This document shows, piece after piece, positions 34,901-43,434 of a DNA stretch of 56,223 nucleotides. This stretch comes from Dehalococcoidales bacterium (lineage in GTDB: Bacteria; Chloroflexota; Dehalococcoidia; Dehalococcoidales; UBA2162). Numbering within the stretch: the stretch's first letter is position 1; each line of letters starts with the position of its first letter. Where the stretch lies: contig JAFGCW010000054.1 of assembly GCA_016932435.1 (NCBI GenBank), forward strand, positions 1 to 56,223, in the 5' to 3' direction. The translations under genes and the position numbers were made by a program. The notes below the pieces were generated by a model. That model made no database searches. It was not told where the DNA came from and worked only from the letters and a program-made list of their open reading frames with translations.

Positions 34901-36097
34901 ATGAAGATACAGGATATGAAGACTTACGTGGTGGATCCTCACGGACCCGGAGGACGGAACTGGGTGTTCGTTAAGTTAATTACGGATAACGGTATCGAAG
35001 GGGTAGGTGAAGCCTATGATGTGCCTTTTAACCCGCAGATAGTTGCGAAATTGATAGAATCCGTTGCAGATCGATTCGTTATCGGTAACGATCCTTTTCA
35101 GATAGAAACGATGTGGCGTAGTATCTATGCCAGCGGCTACGACCAGCACCCGGATACGACAAAAATGGCTATTATCAGCGGTCTCGAGATTGCCTGCTGG
35201 GATATCATCGGCAAGGCACTGGATCAGCCGGTTTATAACCTGCTGGGCGGCAAATATCATGAGAAATTGAGGAGTTACACCTATATCATGCCGGATCCTG
35301 ACGCACCTCCGGAGAGGAGAAGCGCTCAGACTATAGCCGATGTTGCAGCAGAACGAGCGGCATACTACGTTAAGATGGGATTCACGGCCTTGAAATTCGA
35401 TCCGGTCGAACCGGTAACCGTCCAGGCTCCTTATCAGATATCCCTGAAACGACTGGAAAATGCAGAGAAAGTGGCAAGTGCTGTAAGAGAGGCAGTGGGA
35501 GACAAATGCGATCTGCTGATTGGAACTCACGGAGAAATGACCACCTCCAGCGCTATCAGGCTGGCGAAACGACTGGAGAAATATGATCCTTTATGGTTTG
35601 AGGAACCGGTTCCACCGGAAAACAGGGACGAGATGGCACGGGTAGCAAGGCATACCAGCATCCCGATAGCCACTGGGGAAAGACTTTCAACGAAATACGA
35701 GTTCCGGGAACTGCTTGAAAAACAGGCGGCCCAGATACTTCAGTTTCCGCTGGGGCGTGTAGGCGGTATTCTTGAAGCCAAGAAGATAGCCGGAATGGCG
35801 GAAGCGTATTATGCCCAGATAGCTCCGCATCTATACGCAGGACCGATTGAAGCAATAGCCAACATACAGATAGATACCTGCAGCCCTAATTTCCTCATAC
35901 AGGAGAGTATAGAAACCTGGGGAGGATTCTATGCAGAGATTTTAAAAGAGCCTATAAAATGGGAAGAGGGCTATATCATACCACCTGATAAACCGGGGCT
36001 GGGTGTCGAGCTGAACGAGGAAGTGGTGGAGAAATATATCTACACAGGGACAGGCACAGCACTGGATGTAAGATACGGTCACCTTTATGATTATTAA
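34901..36097 (+). CDS. Mandelate racemase/enolase-superfamily dehydratase-like
   Basis: A 398-residue protein of the MR/MLE superfamily. The capping domain covers about residues 1-125. The barrel has the Lys of GFTALKFDP, then LLIGTHGEM, WFEEPVPPEN and IPIATGER, whose two later acidic residues bind Mg. The general base is probably the His of IAPHLYAGP (about residue 308). The first Asp ligand of many relatives is Gly here (IGTHGE), which I recall in some dehydratase-like subgroups. It would dehydrate or epimerise a sugar acid. SD GGAAGGAG lies before the ATG. The tlyA gene follows 19 bases later, so the genes from here to 38033 form one operon. Confidence 0.85.
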   Translation: MKIQDMKTYVVDPHGPGGRNWVFVKLITDNGIEGVGEAYDVPFNPQIVAKLIESVADRFVIGNDPFQIETMWRSIYASGYDQHPDTTKMAIISGLEIACWDIIGKALDQPVYNLLGGKYHEKLRSYTYIMPDPDAPPERRSAQTIADVAAERAAYYVKMGFTALKFDPVEPVTVQAPYQISLKRLENAEKVASAVREAVGDKCDLLIGTHGEMTTSSAIRLAKRLEKYDPLWFEEPVPPENRDEMARVARHTSIPIATGERLSTKYEFRELLEKQAAQILQFPLGRVGGILEAKKIAGMAEAYYAQIAPHLYAGPIEAIANIQIDTCSPNFLIQESIETWGGFYAEILKEPIKWEEGYIIPPDKPGLGVELNEEVVEKYIYTGTGTALDVRYGHLYDY

Positions 36098-36116
36098 AGT
36101 TTTTTGAGAGGAACAA

Positions 36117-36842
36117 TTGGCCAAAAAGCGGATAGATAACCTGCTGGTAGAGAAAGGTCTGGCTGAAAGCAGGGCGAAAGCCCAGGCAATGATAATGGCC
36201 GGTGACGTCATTGCCGACGGAAAGGATATCCTGAAAGCCGGAACTCTCATACGTGAGGATGCCGAAATTTCAGTGGCCAAACCTCCTCCATTCGTGAGTC
36301 GCGGCGGACTGAAACTGGATTATGCTCTGGAACAGTTCGGTCTTGATGTGAAAGACACTGTCGCGGCGGATATCGGGGCGTCAACGGGTGGATTTACGGA
36401 CTGCCTGCTGAAGCGGGGTGCAAGCCGTGTCTATGCGGTGGATGTCGGATATGGTCAGCTGGATTATCGGTTAAGGCAGGACGACCGGGTTATAGTCAAG
36501 GACAGGATAAACGCCCGGAATACGCCTGATATACCGGAGAAACTGGACCTGGTGGTTATCGATGTTTCGTTTATTTCTACTCAGAGAATAATACCGGCGG
36601 TATCAGGTTTACTCAAGGATGATGGAAGTATTGTTGTGCTGGTCAAACCACAGTTCGAAGCGAGGAAAAGTGAGGTGGGTAAAGGGGGAATCATCAGGCG
36701 ACCAGAGATACATGCCATGGTGCTGGGAAGATTCGTGAAATGGATTACAGATAACGGATACCGGTTGAAAGGGCTTGTGGGTTCACCGATTGAGGGTGCT
36801 TCAGGGAACCGTGAGTTCTTAGCCTGGATAAAATTGACATAA
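36117..36842 (+). CDS. tlyA: TlyA-family rRNA 2'-O-methyltransferase
   Basis: A 241-residue protein with an N-terminal S4 RNA-binding domain (RIDNLLVEKGLAESRAKAQ) and a FtsJ-like SAM methyltransferase. Motif I is AADIGASTGGFTDCLL (about residues 82-97); the lysines of VLVKPQFEARKSEVGKGG complete the family site. TlyA methylates cytidine 2'-O in 16S and, in some, 23S rRNA. It starts at TTG with AGAGG upstream. The hydrolase gene begins one base after its stop (TAAA-ATG), so they are translationally linked. Confidence 0.9.
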   Translation: MAKKRIDNLLVEKGLAESRAKAQAMIMAGDVIADGKDILKAGTLIREDAEISVAKPPPFVSRGGLKLDYALEQFGLDVKDTVAADIGASTGGFTDCLLKRGASRVYAVDVGYGQLDYRLRQDDRVIVKDRINARNTPDIPEKLDLVVIDVSFISTQRIIPAVSGLLKDDGSIVVLVKPQFEARKSEVGKGGIIRRPEIHAMVLGRFVKWITDNGYRLKGLVGSPIEGASGNREFLAWIKLT

Positions 36843-36843
36843 A

Positions 36844-37605
36844 ATGAGGTTTGAAAACATCGTACTCAGCGTTGATGAGATAGATATCACCGGAAGGTTA
36901 TATTTGCCGGATGGTAACAATCCTGCTTATCCGGCAGTATGCATCTGCCATGGAATACCGTCGGGAAATCCGGCAAATCCGGACGATGGAGGTTATCCGT
37001 TGCTGGCTGAACAGGTCTGCAGCAGGGGATACGCCGTATTCATCTTTAATTTCAGAGGTGCCGGTACCAGTGGCGGAAACCTTGATATTTTCGGATGGAC
37101 TAGCGATCTCACTGCCGTTATCGATTACCTGTATGAGAGACCCGAAATTGAAAAGTCATTCCTGTCATTACTGGGATTCAGTGCCGGAGCGGCTGTTTCA
37201 GTTTACACGGCGGCTCATGATTACAGAGCGGCTTCGGTGATTGCCTGTTCATGCCCTGCCGAATTCGGATTCCTTGATCCGAAAGCTGCTCTTGAGAGAT
37301 TCAGGAGTATCGGGACTATCAGGGACAAGAATTTCCCTGATTCAGTAACTGAATGGGAGGAAGGTTTCAGAAAAGTAAGACCCATTGATTGTATCCAGGA
37401 GATTTCACCGAAACCTGTTGCTATTATTCACGGCGAAGATGATGAGGTGGTAAATATCAGTCATGCTTACAGATTGTATGAAAGAGCAGGAGAGCCGAAA
37501 CGATTATACACTATCCCCGGTGCCGGTCATAAATTGCGTAATGATGAACAAGCATTGGAGAAGGTGTACAAGTTGTTAAATACATACAGGAGGGACAGCT
37601 TGTGA
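36844..37605 (+). CDS. Alpha/beta hydrolase
   Basis: A 253-residue serine hydrolase. Oxyanion region CHGIPSGNP (about 36-44), nucleophile elbow GFSAGA (about 114-119), Asp in IIHGEDDEVV and His in GAGHKL complete the catalytic triad. The fold resembles dienelactone hydrolases and small esterases; the substrate is unknown. It starts one base after tlyA and its stop TGA overlaps the GTG start of the lipoprotein gene (GTGA), so translation is coupled both ways. No signal peptide, so cytoplasmic. Confidence 0.85.
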   Translation: MRFENIVLSVDEIDITGRLYLPDGNNPAYPAVCICHGIPSGNPANPDDGGYPLLAEQVCSRGYAVFIFNFRGAGTSGGNLDIFGWTSDLTAVIDYLYERPEIEKSFLSLLGFSAGAAVSVYTAAHDYRAASVIACSCPAEFGFLDPKAALERFRSIGTIRDKNFPDSVTEWEEGFRKVRPIDCIQEISPKPVAIIHGEDDEVVNISHAYRLYERAGEPKRLYTIPGAGHKLRNDEQALEKVYKLLNTYRRDSL

Positions 37606-38033
37606 ACAGTACGATAAGTAAAAGAAAATTAATAACAGCAACAATTATTATACTTCTCTGTTTCTTTAGCATTTTCGATTTTTCGTGTTCAAATGGAGAA
37701 GAAACAACCCCCGGTGATCAGGATTTTGAGATAAAAGAAGCCCCTATTCACGAAGTGGATATTCGCATTGCAGAGTCATATCCACCTCAGGTTCTGGTCT
37801 ATATTAAAGGTGGATTGGCGGATGCATGTACAACGTTCGATGAAGTAATGATTAAAAGAAAAACAGATACAGACATTTATATAGAAGTTACCGTACGTCG
37901 CCCTAAAGATAGAATGTGCGCTCAAGTGTATGGATATTTTGAGAAGAATGTAAATCTGGGAACTGACTTTGAATCAAACGAAACATACACGGTTACCGTA
38001 AATGACTATCAGACAACGTTTGTAATGCAGTAG
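37602..38033 (+). CDS. Putative lipoprotein, unknown function
   Basis: A 143-residue exported protein starting at GTG that overlaps the hydrolase stop by 4 bases, with SD AGGAGGG 9 nt upstream. The signal peptide has a Lys/Arg start (SKRKLITAT), a hydrophobic core and FDFSCSNG, a possible lipobox. The mature part is a single beta-rich domain with two Cys (DACTTFD and DRMCAQVYG), which may form a disulfide. I know no function. It is the last gene of the operon beginning at 34901; the purF promoter follows. Confidence 0.65.
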   Translation: MNSTISKRKLITATIIILLCFFSIFDFSCSNGEETTPGDQDFEIKEAPIHEVDIRIAESYPPQVLVYIKGGLADACTTFDEVMIKRKTDTDIYIEVTVRRPKDRMCAQVYGYFEKNVNLGTDFESNETYTVTVNDYQTTFVMQ

Positions 38034-38048
38034 TGATAACCAGCTTAA

Positions 38049-38077
38049 TTGACCCCATCCTGAAAGCGGTCTATAAT
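38049..38077 (+). promoter_or_regulatory. purF promoter
   Basis: TTGACC, 17 nt, TATAAT: near-perfect sigma70 sequence, placed 16 bases past the previous stop. Confidence 0.75.
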
Positions 38078-38121
38078 TAAGGTGGAATCTGGTAAGTCGA
38101 GGAGTTAAGAGAGGCGGATTT

Positions 38122-39549
38122 TTGCACGCTGACTTACACGAAAGCTGCGCAGTCGTTGGTGTTTATGCTCCTAATGAGGATGTAGCCAGGCTTACCTTCT
38201 TCGCAATATATTCCCTTCAACATCGCGGCCAGGAAAGTGCCGGAATTGCCACGTCTGACGGCGAAATAATAGGATTCCATGGCGATATGGGTCTTGTTTC
38301 GCAGGTTTTCGATGAAGAATCATTGGGCCAACTTTATGGTCACATTGCCATCGGTCATACGCGTTATTCAACAAAAGGATCTAGCAAGAAATATAATTGC
38401 CAGCCGATAATCGTAGGTGAAGGTAATAATCTTATCGCGATCGCGCATAATGGTAATATCGTTAACGCAGAAAACCTACAAGAATCACTCAAAGACCAGG
38501 GTTATCAATTTCATTCTTCCACGGATACGGAGGTTATCGCAAACCTGATATTATCCTCACCGGGTGAAACCTGGGTAGACAAGATTCGTTACGCTATGCA
38601 CAGGCTCCAGGGGGCGTATTCATTGACGATTCTTACTGCCGATTGTCTGTACGGAGTACGTGATCCTCTAGGTGTGAGACCGTTATGCGTTGGTAAAATA
38701 AACGGCGAGGGGTATATCATTGCCTCTGAAACGTGCGCTCTCGATCATATAGGCGCCGAGTATATACGCGAAGTGGAACCGGGAGAAATAATAACGATCG
38801 ATTCCACGGGTATGAAGGAATATAAGGAAGAGTCGGAAAAACACGCATTGTGCGTGTTTGAATTTATATATTTTGCCAGACTGGATAGTATGATATATGA
38901 CAAGCTGCTTTACCAGGCCAGGCAGAATATGGGAGCTACAATGGCTGAAGAGCACCCTGTAGATGCCGACCTGGTAATGGGAGTACCGAGTTCGGCTATT
39001 GCAGCCGCAACCGGTTATGCGCATCGGTCCGGCATACCACTTGCAGAAGGACTGGTACAAAACAGGTATGTAGGCCGTACTTTTATCGAGCCGGATCAGC
39101 GTATCAGGGATCTTGGTGTGAGAATAAAATTCAATCCGCTCCGGCAGGTACTCGAAGGTAAGAAGGTAATAGTGGTGGATGATACCATCGTACGAGGTAC
39201 GACAACACCGAATCTTATAAAAATGATAAGACATGCCGGAGCAAAAGAGGTACACATGCGTATTTGTGCTCCTCCGATAAAATTCCCCTGTTTCTTCGGC
39301 GTCGATATGGCCACACGATCGGAACTCTTAGCAGCACAAAAATCAATACCTGAGATCTGTGAATTCATCGGTGCAGATTCACTTGGCTATTTAAGTGTCG
39401 AAGGTTTAATTAAATCGATCGGCCTTCCGAAAGAGAAATTCTGCCTGGCCTGTTTTACCGGTGAATATCCGATACCGGTACAGGTGGAGATGGATAAGCT
39501 TGCCCTGGAGTCTACCGACGATGACTCCTTCAGTGTGAGATCTCGTTAA
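38122..39549 (+). CDS. purF: Amidophosphoribosyltransferase PurF
   Basis: A 475-residue glutamine-PRPP amidotransferase, first step of purine synthesis. An eight-residue propeptide precedes the N-terminal nucleophile Cys9 (HESCAVVGVY). The PRPP loop is VIVVDDTIVRGTT (about residues 350-362). Four Cys fit the [4Fe-4S] cluster of the Bacillus-type enzyme: one in ALCVFEFIYFAR, one in KFPCFFGVD, and two in CLACFTGEYP; the cluster suits an oxygen-poor life. The start is TTG with GAGAGGCGG upstream. It is solitary here and not in a pur operon. Confidence 0.95.
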   Translation: MHADLHESCAVVGVYAPNEDVARLTFFAIYSLQHRGQESAGIATSDGEIIGFHGDMGLVSQVFDEESLGQLYGHIAIGHTRYSTKGSSKKYNCQPIIVGEGNNLIAIAHNGNIVNAENLQESLKDQGYQFHSSTDTEVIANLILSSPGETWVDKIRYAMHRLQGAYSLTILTADCLYGVRDPLGVRPLCVGKINGEGYIIASETCALDHIGAEYIREVEPGEIITIDSTGMKEYKEESEKHALCVFEFIYFARLDSMIYDKLLYQARQNMGATMAEEHPVDADLVMGVPSSAIAAATGYAHRSGIPLAEGLVQNRYVGRTFIEPDQRIRDLGVRIKFNPLRQVLEGKKVIVVDDTIVRGTTTPNLIKMIRHAGAKEVHMRICAPPIKFPCFFGVDMATRSELLAAQKSIPEICEFIGADSLGYLSVEGLIKSIGLPKEKFCLACFTGEYPIPVQVEMDKLALESTDDDSFSVRSR

Positions 39550-39573
39550 TACTGATACTTTTTATTTTCTGTC

Positions 39574-39603
39574 TTGACACATTCATCTTTCTGAAAGTAG
39601 ACT
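39574..39603 (+). promoter_or_regulatory. Promoter of CoA-ligase alpha-type gene
   Basis: TTGACA, 18 nt, TAGACT, with GGAGGGGAGG and the TTG start 38 nt downstream. Confidence 0.55.
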
Positions 39604-39640
39604 TTGCTATATTAAGTTACAGCGGAGGGGAGGTACTGAC

Positions 39641-41035
39641 TTGAAAGTTGATTATTCCAAACTGGACAGAGCTTTCACACCGAAATGCCTGGTAGTCGTA
39701 GGTGGTAATCCGCACTGGCTATGGCTTCGTGATCAGAAAAACTTTGATGGAAAACTATATTCGGTACAGGTAAATCCGGAAACCATTAAGGATATAGAAG
39801 CAGCCGGTTTCACCAATTTTACCAGTGTGCGTGATGTTCCTGAACCAATCGACCTGGTGATAATGTCCGCGCCGAGGAAAGCGGCTGTCGAGGTGTTAAG
39901 GGACTGTATCGCAGCAAATGCGGCGGCGGCACATTACTTCACGGCTGGTTTCTCGGAGACAGGCCAGGAAGAAGGAATAGAACTGGAACGGCAGCTAAAG
40001 GAAATTGCTGACGCCGCTAATTTTCATTTAATCGGACCTAACTGCATGGGTATATATAACCCGAAGATTAGCCTGGGCCAGATAGTCTGGGATAATTCGG
40101 GTCCGTTTTCACCGGTTGGAATAATTTCCCAAAGCGGCACCCATACGACAACTATCGGTCAACAGGCGCATCTCCAGGGAATCAGTATCTGTAAAGCAGT
40201 CAGTTTCGGGAACGGTATTGTACTGGATTCTCCCGATTACCTTGAATATTTTGCGTACGATTCTGAAACCGAGGTGATCGGGATGTACCTTGAGGGTGTT
40301 AAGGACGGTAAAAAGTTTTTACAAGTTCTGAAAGAAGTAGCGGCGAAAAAGCCGGTTGTTATATGGAAAGGCGGCAGATCCGAAGAAGGTGAACGGGCTA
40401 TATCTTCTCACACAGGTTCACTGGCTGTTTCGAATGACATCTGGGATGCAGCTGTCAGGCAATGTGGGGCGATCAGTGTCTCTACGATGGAAGAGCTTGT
40501 CGATACTATCAAAGCGTTACTCTACTTCCCTCCGGTACGCGGAAAAAAGGTAGGTATTGCGGGTGGTTCGGGAGGACAGTCCGTAGCTATTGCCGACGGG
40601 TTTGCTTCGGCAGGTCTACATTCCCCGACACTTTCCCGGGAATCATACCGGGAATTAGGTACATTTCTAACCCTGATAGGTGGTGGATACAGGAATCCAA
40701 TCGATACCGGCAGCCAGCCGCGAAATAAAATACCACAGATAATGGAAGTGCTGGACAAGGATGAAAACATCGATAACCTGGTAATGCTTACCGGCGCGCG
40801 CTGGGGGATGACGGAAACACCGAAAATAGATATCGATACAATGGCGGAAATCAAGCAGAAATCATCCAAACCGGTAATGGCTATAATTGCATATTCAACC
40901 CCGGAAGAGATGCAGGGCTCGATGGACGCGATGTTGTTATTCCAGGAAAGAGGAGTGCCGGCTTTCCCTTCCATTGAACGCGGTGCAAAAGCACTGAAGA
41001 ATGCGTTTGATTACTATAATTACAAAGCAGGATAA
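39641..41035 (+). CDS. NDP-forming acyl-CoA synthetase alpha-type protein
   Basis: A 464-residue protein. The N-terminal CoA-binding Rossmann fold (LVVVGGNPHWLWL) is followed by two ligase-CoA domains: GPNCMGIYNPKISL, GIISQSGTHTTTIGQQ, and the phospho-His block ISSHTGSLA near residue 250. It resembles the alpha subunit of ADP-forming acetyl-CoA synthetase, and the ATP-grasp beta domain is missing here. The beta part may lie elsewhere, or this may act as a CoA-transfer protein. It starts at TTG behind GGAGGGGAGG. It is its own unit with an own promoter and converges with the GNAT gene. Confidence 0.82.
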   Translation: MKVDYSKLDRAFTPKCLVVVGGNPHWLWLRDQKNFDGKLYSVQVNPETIKDIEAAGFTNFTSVRDVPEPIDLVIMSAPRKAAVEVLRDCIAANAAAAHYFTAGFSETGQEEGIELERQLKEIADAANFHLIGPNCMGIYNPKISLGQIVWDNSGPFSPVGIISQSGTHTTTIGQQAHLQGISICKAVSFGNGIVLDSPDYLEYFAYDSETEVIGMYLEGVKDGKKFLQVLKEVAAKKPVVIWKGGRSEEGERAISSHTGSLAVSNDIWDAAVRQCGAISVSTMEELVDTIKALLYFPPVRGKKVGIAGGSGGQSVAIADGFASAGLHSPTLSRESYRELGTFLTLIGGGYRNPIDTGSQPRNKIPQIMEVLDKDENIDNLVMLTGARWGMTETPKIDIDTMAEIKQKSSKPVMAIIAYSTPEEMQGSMDAMLLFQERGVPAFPSIERGAKALKNAFDYYNYKAG

Positions 41036-41055
41036 GGCCAATATCAGGAAAGCTA

Positions 41056-41583
41056 TCAAGATAGTGATTGGTGCTCTTCCCAGTCAGCACGAAAAATTTC
41101 CATCAGTATGAAATCATACCTGCTGCGTGTTGATTCTCCGTACTTATTAAAACCACATTTTTGAAAGCACTTATGCGCGCGGTCATTCCAGTTAAGTGTT
41201 TTCAGGTATATTCGGTTAAGCTTTGTTGTATTGAAGATATGATCAATCAGCGTAGTGACTACGTCCGAACCGTACCCATCGTTCCAATAATCACGATTTC
41301 CGATCATGATACCAAACTCGGTTTCACCTCTCGCTTCATCGTAATTATAATATGAGCAATTACCGATGTGTTCACCATCCAGGGTGTCGATGGCAAACCT
41401 TTTCCCTGACGAGTAGTAGTAGGTCAACTCGCTGGTGTATTCTTCCAGGTATTCGGAATAGGGCATGGTAAGTACAGGTGCGGCATCAAGCCGGGCAAGT
41501 TCAGGATCGGTTTCCCAGGAGTAATCATTCCAGGCATCTTCTGTCCTCTTTTCACGTAAAATTACCTTTTTACCAAGAATCAT
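41056..41583 (-). CDS. GNAT acetyltransferase, RimJ/RimL-like
   Basis: A 175-residue acetyltransferase. The layout MILGKKVILREKRTEDAWND, then GNCSYYNYDEARGETEFGIMIGNRDYWNDGYGSDVVT with the acetyl-CoA loop, then LNRIYLKTLNWNDRAHKCFQKCGF, follows RimJ/RimL-type enzymes that acetylate N-termini of proteins or small amines. The acetyl-CoA loop reads WNDGYGSDV rather than the usual Q/R-G-x-G-x-G/A, so binding may be altered slightly. The target is unknown. The SD (GGGAG) is about 11 nt away. It follows the HEAT-repeat gene by 18 bases and may close the tldD-pmbA operon. Confidence 0.75.
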   Translation of the reverse strand: MILGKKVILREKRTEDAWNDYSWETDPELARLDAAPVLTMPYSEYLEEYTSELTYYYSSGKRFAIDTLDGEHIGNCSYYNYDEARGETEFGIMIGNRDYWNDGYGSDVVTTLIDHIFNTTKLNRIYLKTLNWNDRAHKCFQKCGFNKYGESTRSRYDFILMEIFRADWEEHQSLS

Positions 41584-41601
41584 GTCGGAAGTTCTCCCTC
41601 T

Positions 41602-42540
41602 CTACATTCGAAAGGATAACGGATCATCAGCTGCATCGATATTCTGAAGGGCTTCTTCAGCAGCTTCTTTCACCGCGTCATTATGACTTTCAAGACACAG
41701 TTTAAGGCATTCTCTGGCTGAGAGACTGCCGATTTTCCCGAGTGACTGTATAGCTGCCATTCGGACATCGATATCGTCATCACCATTGGCCAGTTTTATA
41801 AGTGCCGGTACAGCTCTCTCATCCTCTAACTCTCCGCAGGCTCCGGCTGCTTCATATCTAATCTCAGGATCATCATTTTCCGTCTCTTTTAAGAGAATAG
41901 GCAGCCATGACAAATTACAGCTTTTACCCATCGAATAGATCGAACTGATTATCAAACCCGGATCGTTGCTGTTATATGCGTCGTGAATTGCTTCCTGAAT
42001 GTCCGGTATGCATAAAGGGGCAGCTGATTCGAGTACTCGCCTGATAACTTCCGTCGATTTATTCCTGTCATCGATCGCACCCAGGAGAGCTTCCTGTACT
42101 TTTACTGCAGTCTCATTTCGGAGTTTTCCCAGTTCAGCCAGTACAGCATATTTACCAAGGGCAATTGCGGCCGCAGATTGCACCTTATCGGACTTATCTT
42201 CTTCAAGGAGTGTAATGAAAGGATCTATCAGGGAAGTATCTTCATTCTCCCAGAGTCCTTCGATAGCCATAGATCGGATATCTTCCTCAGGATCCGTGAG
42301 ACAATATCTAAAAATCGGATCGAAGTTTAACTCAAGATTATCTTCAGCCAGTTCCGTAAGACGGCTGATAGTTTGAATCCGGCGTTCAGTGTTGAACTCA
42401 TCCCAGGCTTCCCCGAAGAGTTTCATTTCAACCGGGTTAAGACCGGACAGTTCTGTAAGAGTGGTGTTGTCGGGGATTTCTTCAGCTTCAGTTAACTCGC
42501 GTATAGCTTTACCGACGGACTCGGATAAGGATGAATCCAT
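41602..42540 (-). CDS. HEAT-repeat protein
   Basis: A 312-residue all-helical protein made of about seven HEAT/PBS-lyase repeats (for example DPEEDIRSMAIEGLWENED, DKSDKVQSAAAIALGKYA, DPEIRYEAAGACGELED, DIDVRMAAIQSLGKIG). Such proteins are scaffolds for protein contacts and some relatives act on phycobilin-like ligands; no enzyme motif is seen. Its ATG overlaps the stop of the PAC2 gene by one base (TAATG), so translation is coupled and the two may function together. It lies downstream of the tldD-pmbA pair. Confidence 0.8.
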   Translation of the reverse strand: MDSSLSESVGKAIRELTEAEEIPDNTTLTELSGLNPVEMKLFGEAWDEFNTERRIQTISRLTELAEDNLELNFDPIFRYCLTDPEEDIRSMAIEGLWENEDTSLIDPFITLLEEDKSDKVQSAAAIALGKYAVLAELGKLRNETAVKVQEALLGAIDDRNKSTEVIRRVLESAAPLCIPDIQEAIHDAYNSNDPGLIISSIYSMGKSCNLSWLPILLKETENDDPEIRYEAAGACGELEDERAVPALIKLANGDDDIDVRMAAIQSLGKIGSLSARECLKLCLESHNDAVKEAAEEALQNIDAADDPLSFRM

Positions 42541-43358
42541 TAATCGTCATCCTCGTAGTAATAGTCATCGTCCCCTTCGACATCGCCTTCATCCTGTTCC
42601 CAGATCGGTTCTGTAAAAAGGTCGATATACTCTTCCATAGCTTCGGCAGCGAGCTGTTTCATCTTGTTTTTTGTCTCATCGGCAACCTGCGATATTTCAA
42701 AAGTGTCTATCTTGATGCCCAGCATTTCCGGGAGAACCCCAAGAATCGCATAAGCTGCTATCGGATTTTGTATCCTGGTGGTATATCCCGGTACTTCAGC
42801 GAGAAGGCAGATGCCTTCAATTTTTCTCTCCTTCGCTACGCCCAGAAGAAGCCCGTTCAGCCCCGAGATTTGCAGGTTACCTTTATGGTTCAGGTCACGT
42901 GAACTGAGTTCTTCCAGCATTCCAGGTACTGTGGTAACTCCCCAGACACTGGGTTGCTCTGTATGATGTATACGGGTTATAGCCGCAGCGCAGGTGTATA
43001 CACGCTTTACCTGGAATCTGATACCTACGTCGAGTACGGCATTAGCTAATTCATATGCGTGCGTTGACGGCTGGTCTTCCCCTATGAAAAGGATAATGTC
43101 ACTACCACCGTCAGGATTTTTCCAGTAATAGAAGGTACCTTGGGGGAATTGGGGTGCTTCAACGACGTTATTCCTGACTGCTACACCGATTGGGTCGAAA
43201 AATCTGGGAGCATTTATCGCTCCAAGTTTTTTAAATTCCAGTTTTTTTTCAAGGTAATTTGCGACCAGCATGGATACTTGACCGATTCCAGGCCATGCGG
43301 CTATCAGGTTCGGCTTGTTTAATTTGGGTCTGGCTGTAATTTTTACTGAATCATTCAT
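42540..43358 (-). CDS. PAC2-family protein
   Basis: A 272-residue protein of the PAC2 (proteasome assembly chaperone) superfamily. The blocks LIAAWPGIGQVSMLVANYL, FIGEDQPSTHAYELANAVLD and LLAEVPGYTTRIQNPIAAYAIL are characteristic; PGIG and the EVPGY motif face a common cavity. The C-terminus is extremely acidic (EQDEGDVEGDDDYYYEDDD). Bacterial PAC2 is found in lineages such as Actinobacteria and Chloroflexota; the function is unsettled, with assembly or ATP-dependent ligase-like roles proposed. It sits between the HEAT gene and pmbA, a possible protein-quality-control operon. SD is weak. Confidence 0.82.
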   Translation of the reverse strand: MNDSVKITARPKLNKPNLIAAWPGIGQVSMLVANYLEKKLEFKKLGAINAPRFFDPIGVAVRNNVVEAPQFPQGTFYYWKNPDGGSDIILFIGEDQPSTHAYELANAVLDVGIRFQVKRVYTCAAAITRIHHTEQPSVWGVTTVPGMLEELSSRDLNHKGNLQISGLNGLLLGVAKERKIEGICLLAEVPGYTTRIQNPIAAYAILGVLPEMLGIKIDTFEISQVADETKNKMKQLAAEAMEEYIDLFTEPIWEQDEGDVEGDDDYYYEDDD

Positions 43359-43434
43359 ACAATCATACCTGTATTTGCTGGTTTTTCTGAAAGGGTAATA
43401 ATAAGCATTAAGTATAAGTTTTCAATAGTTGGTT

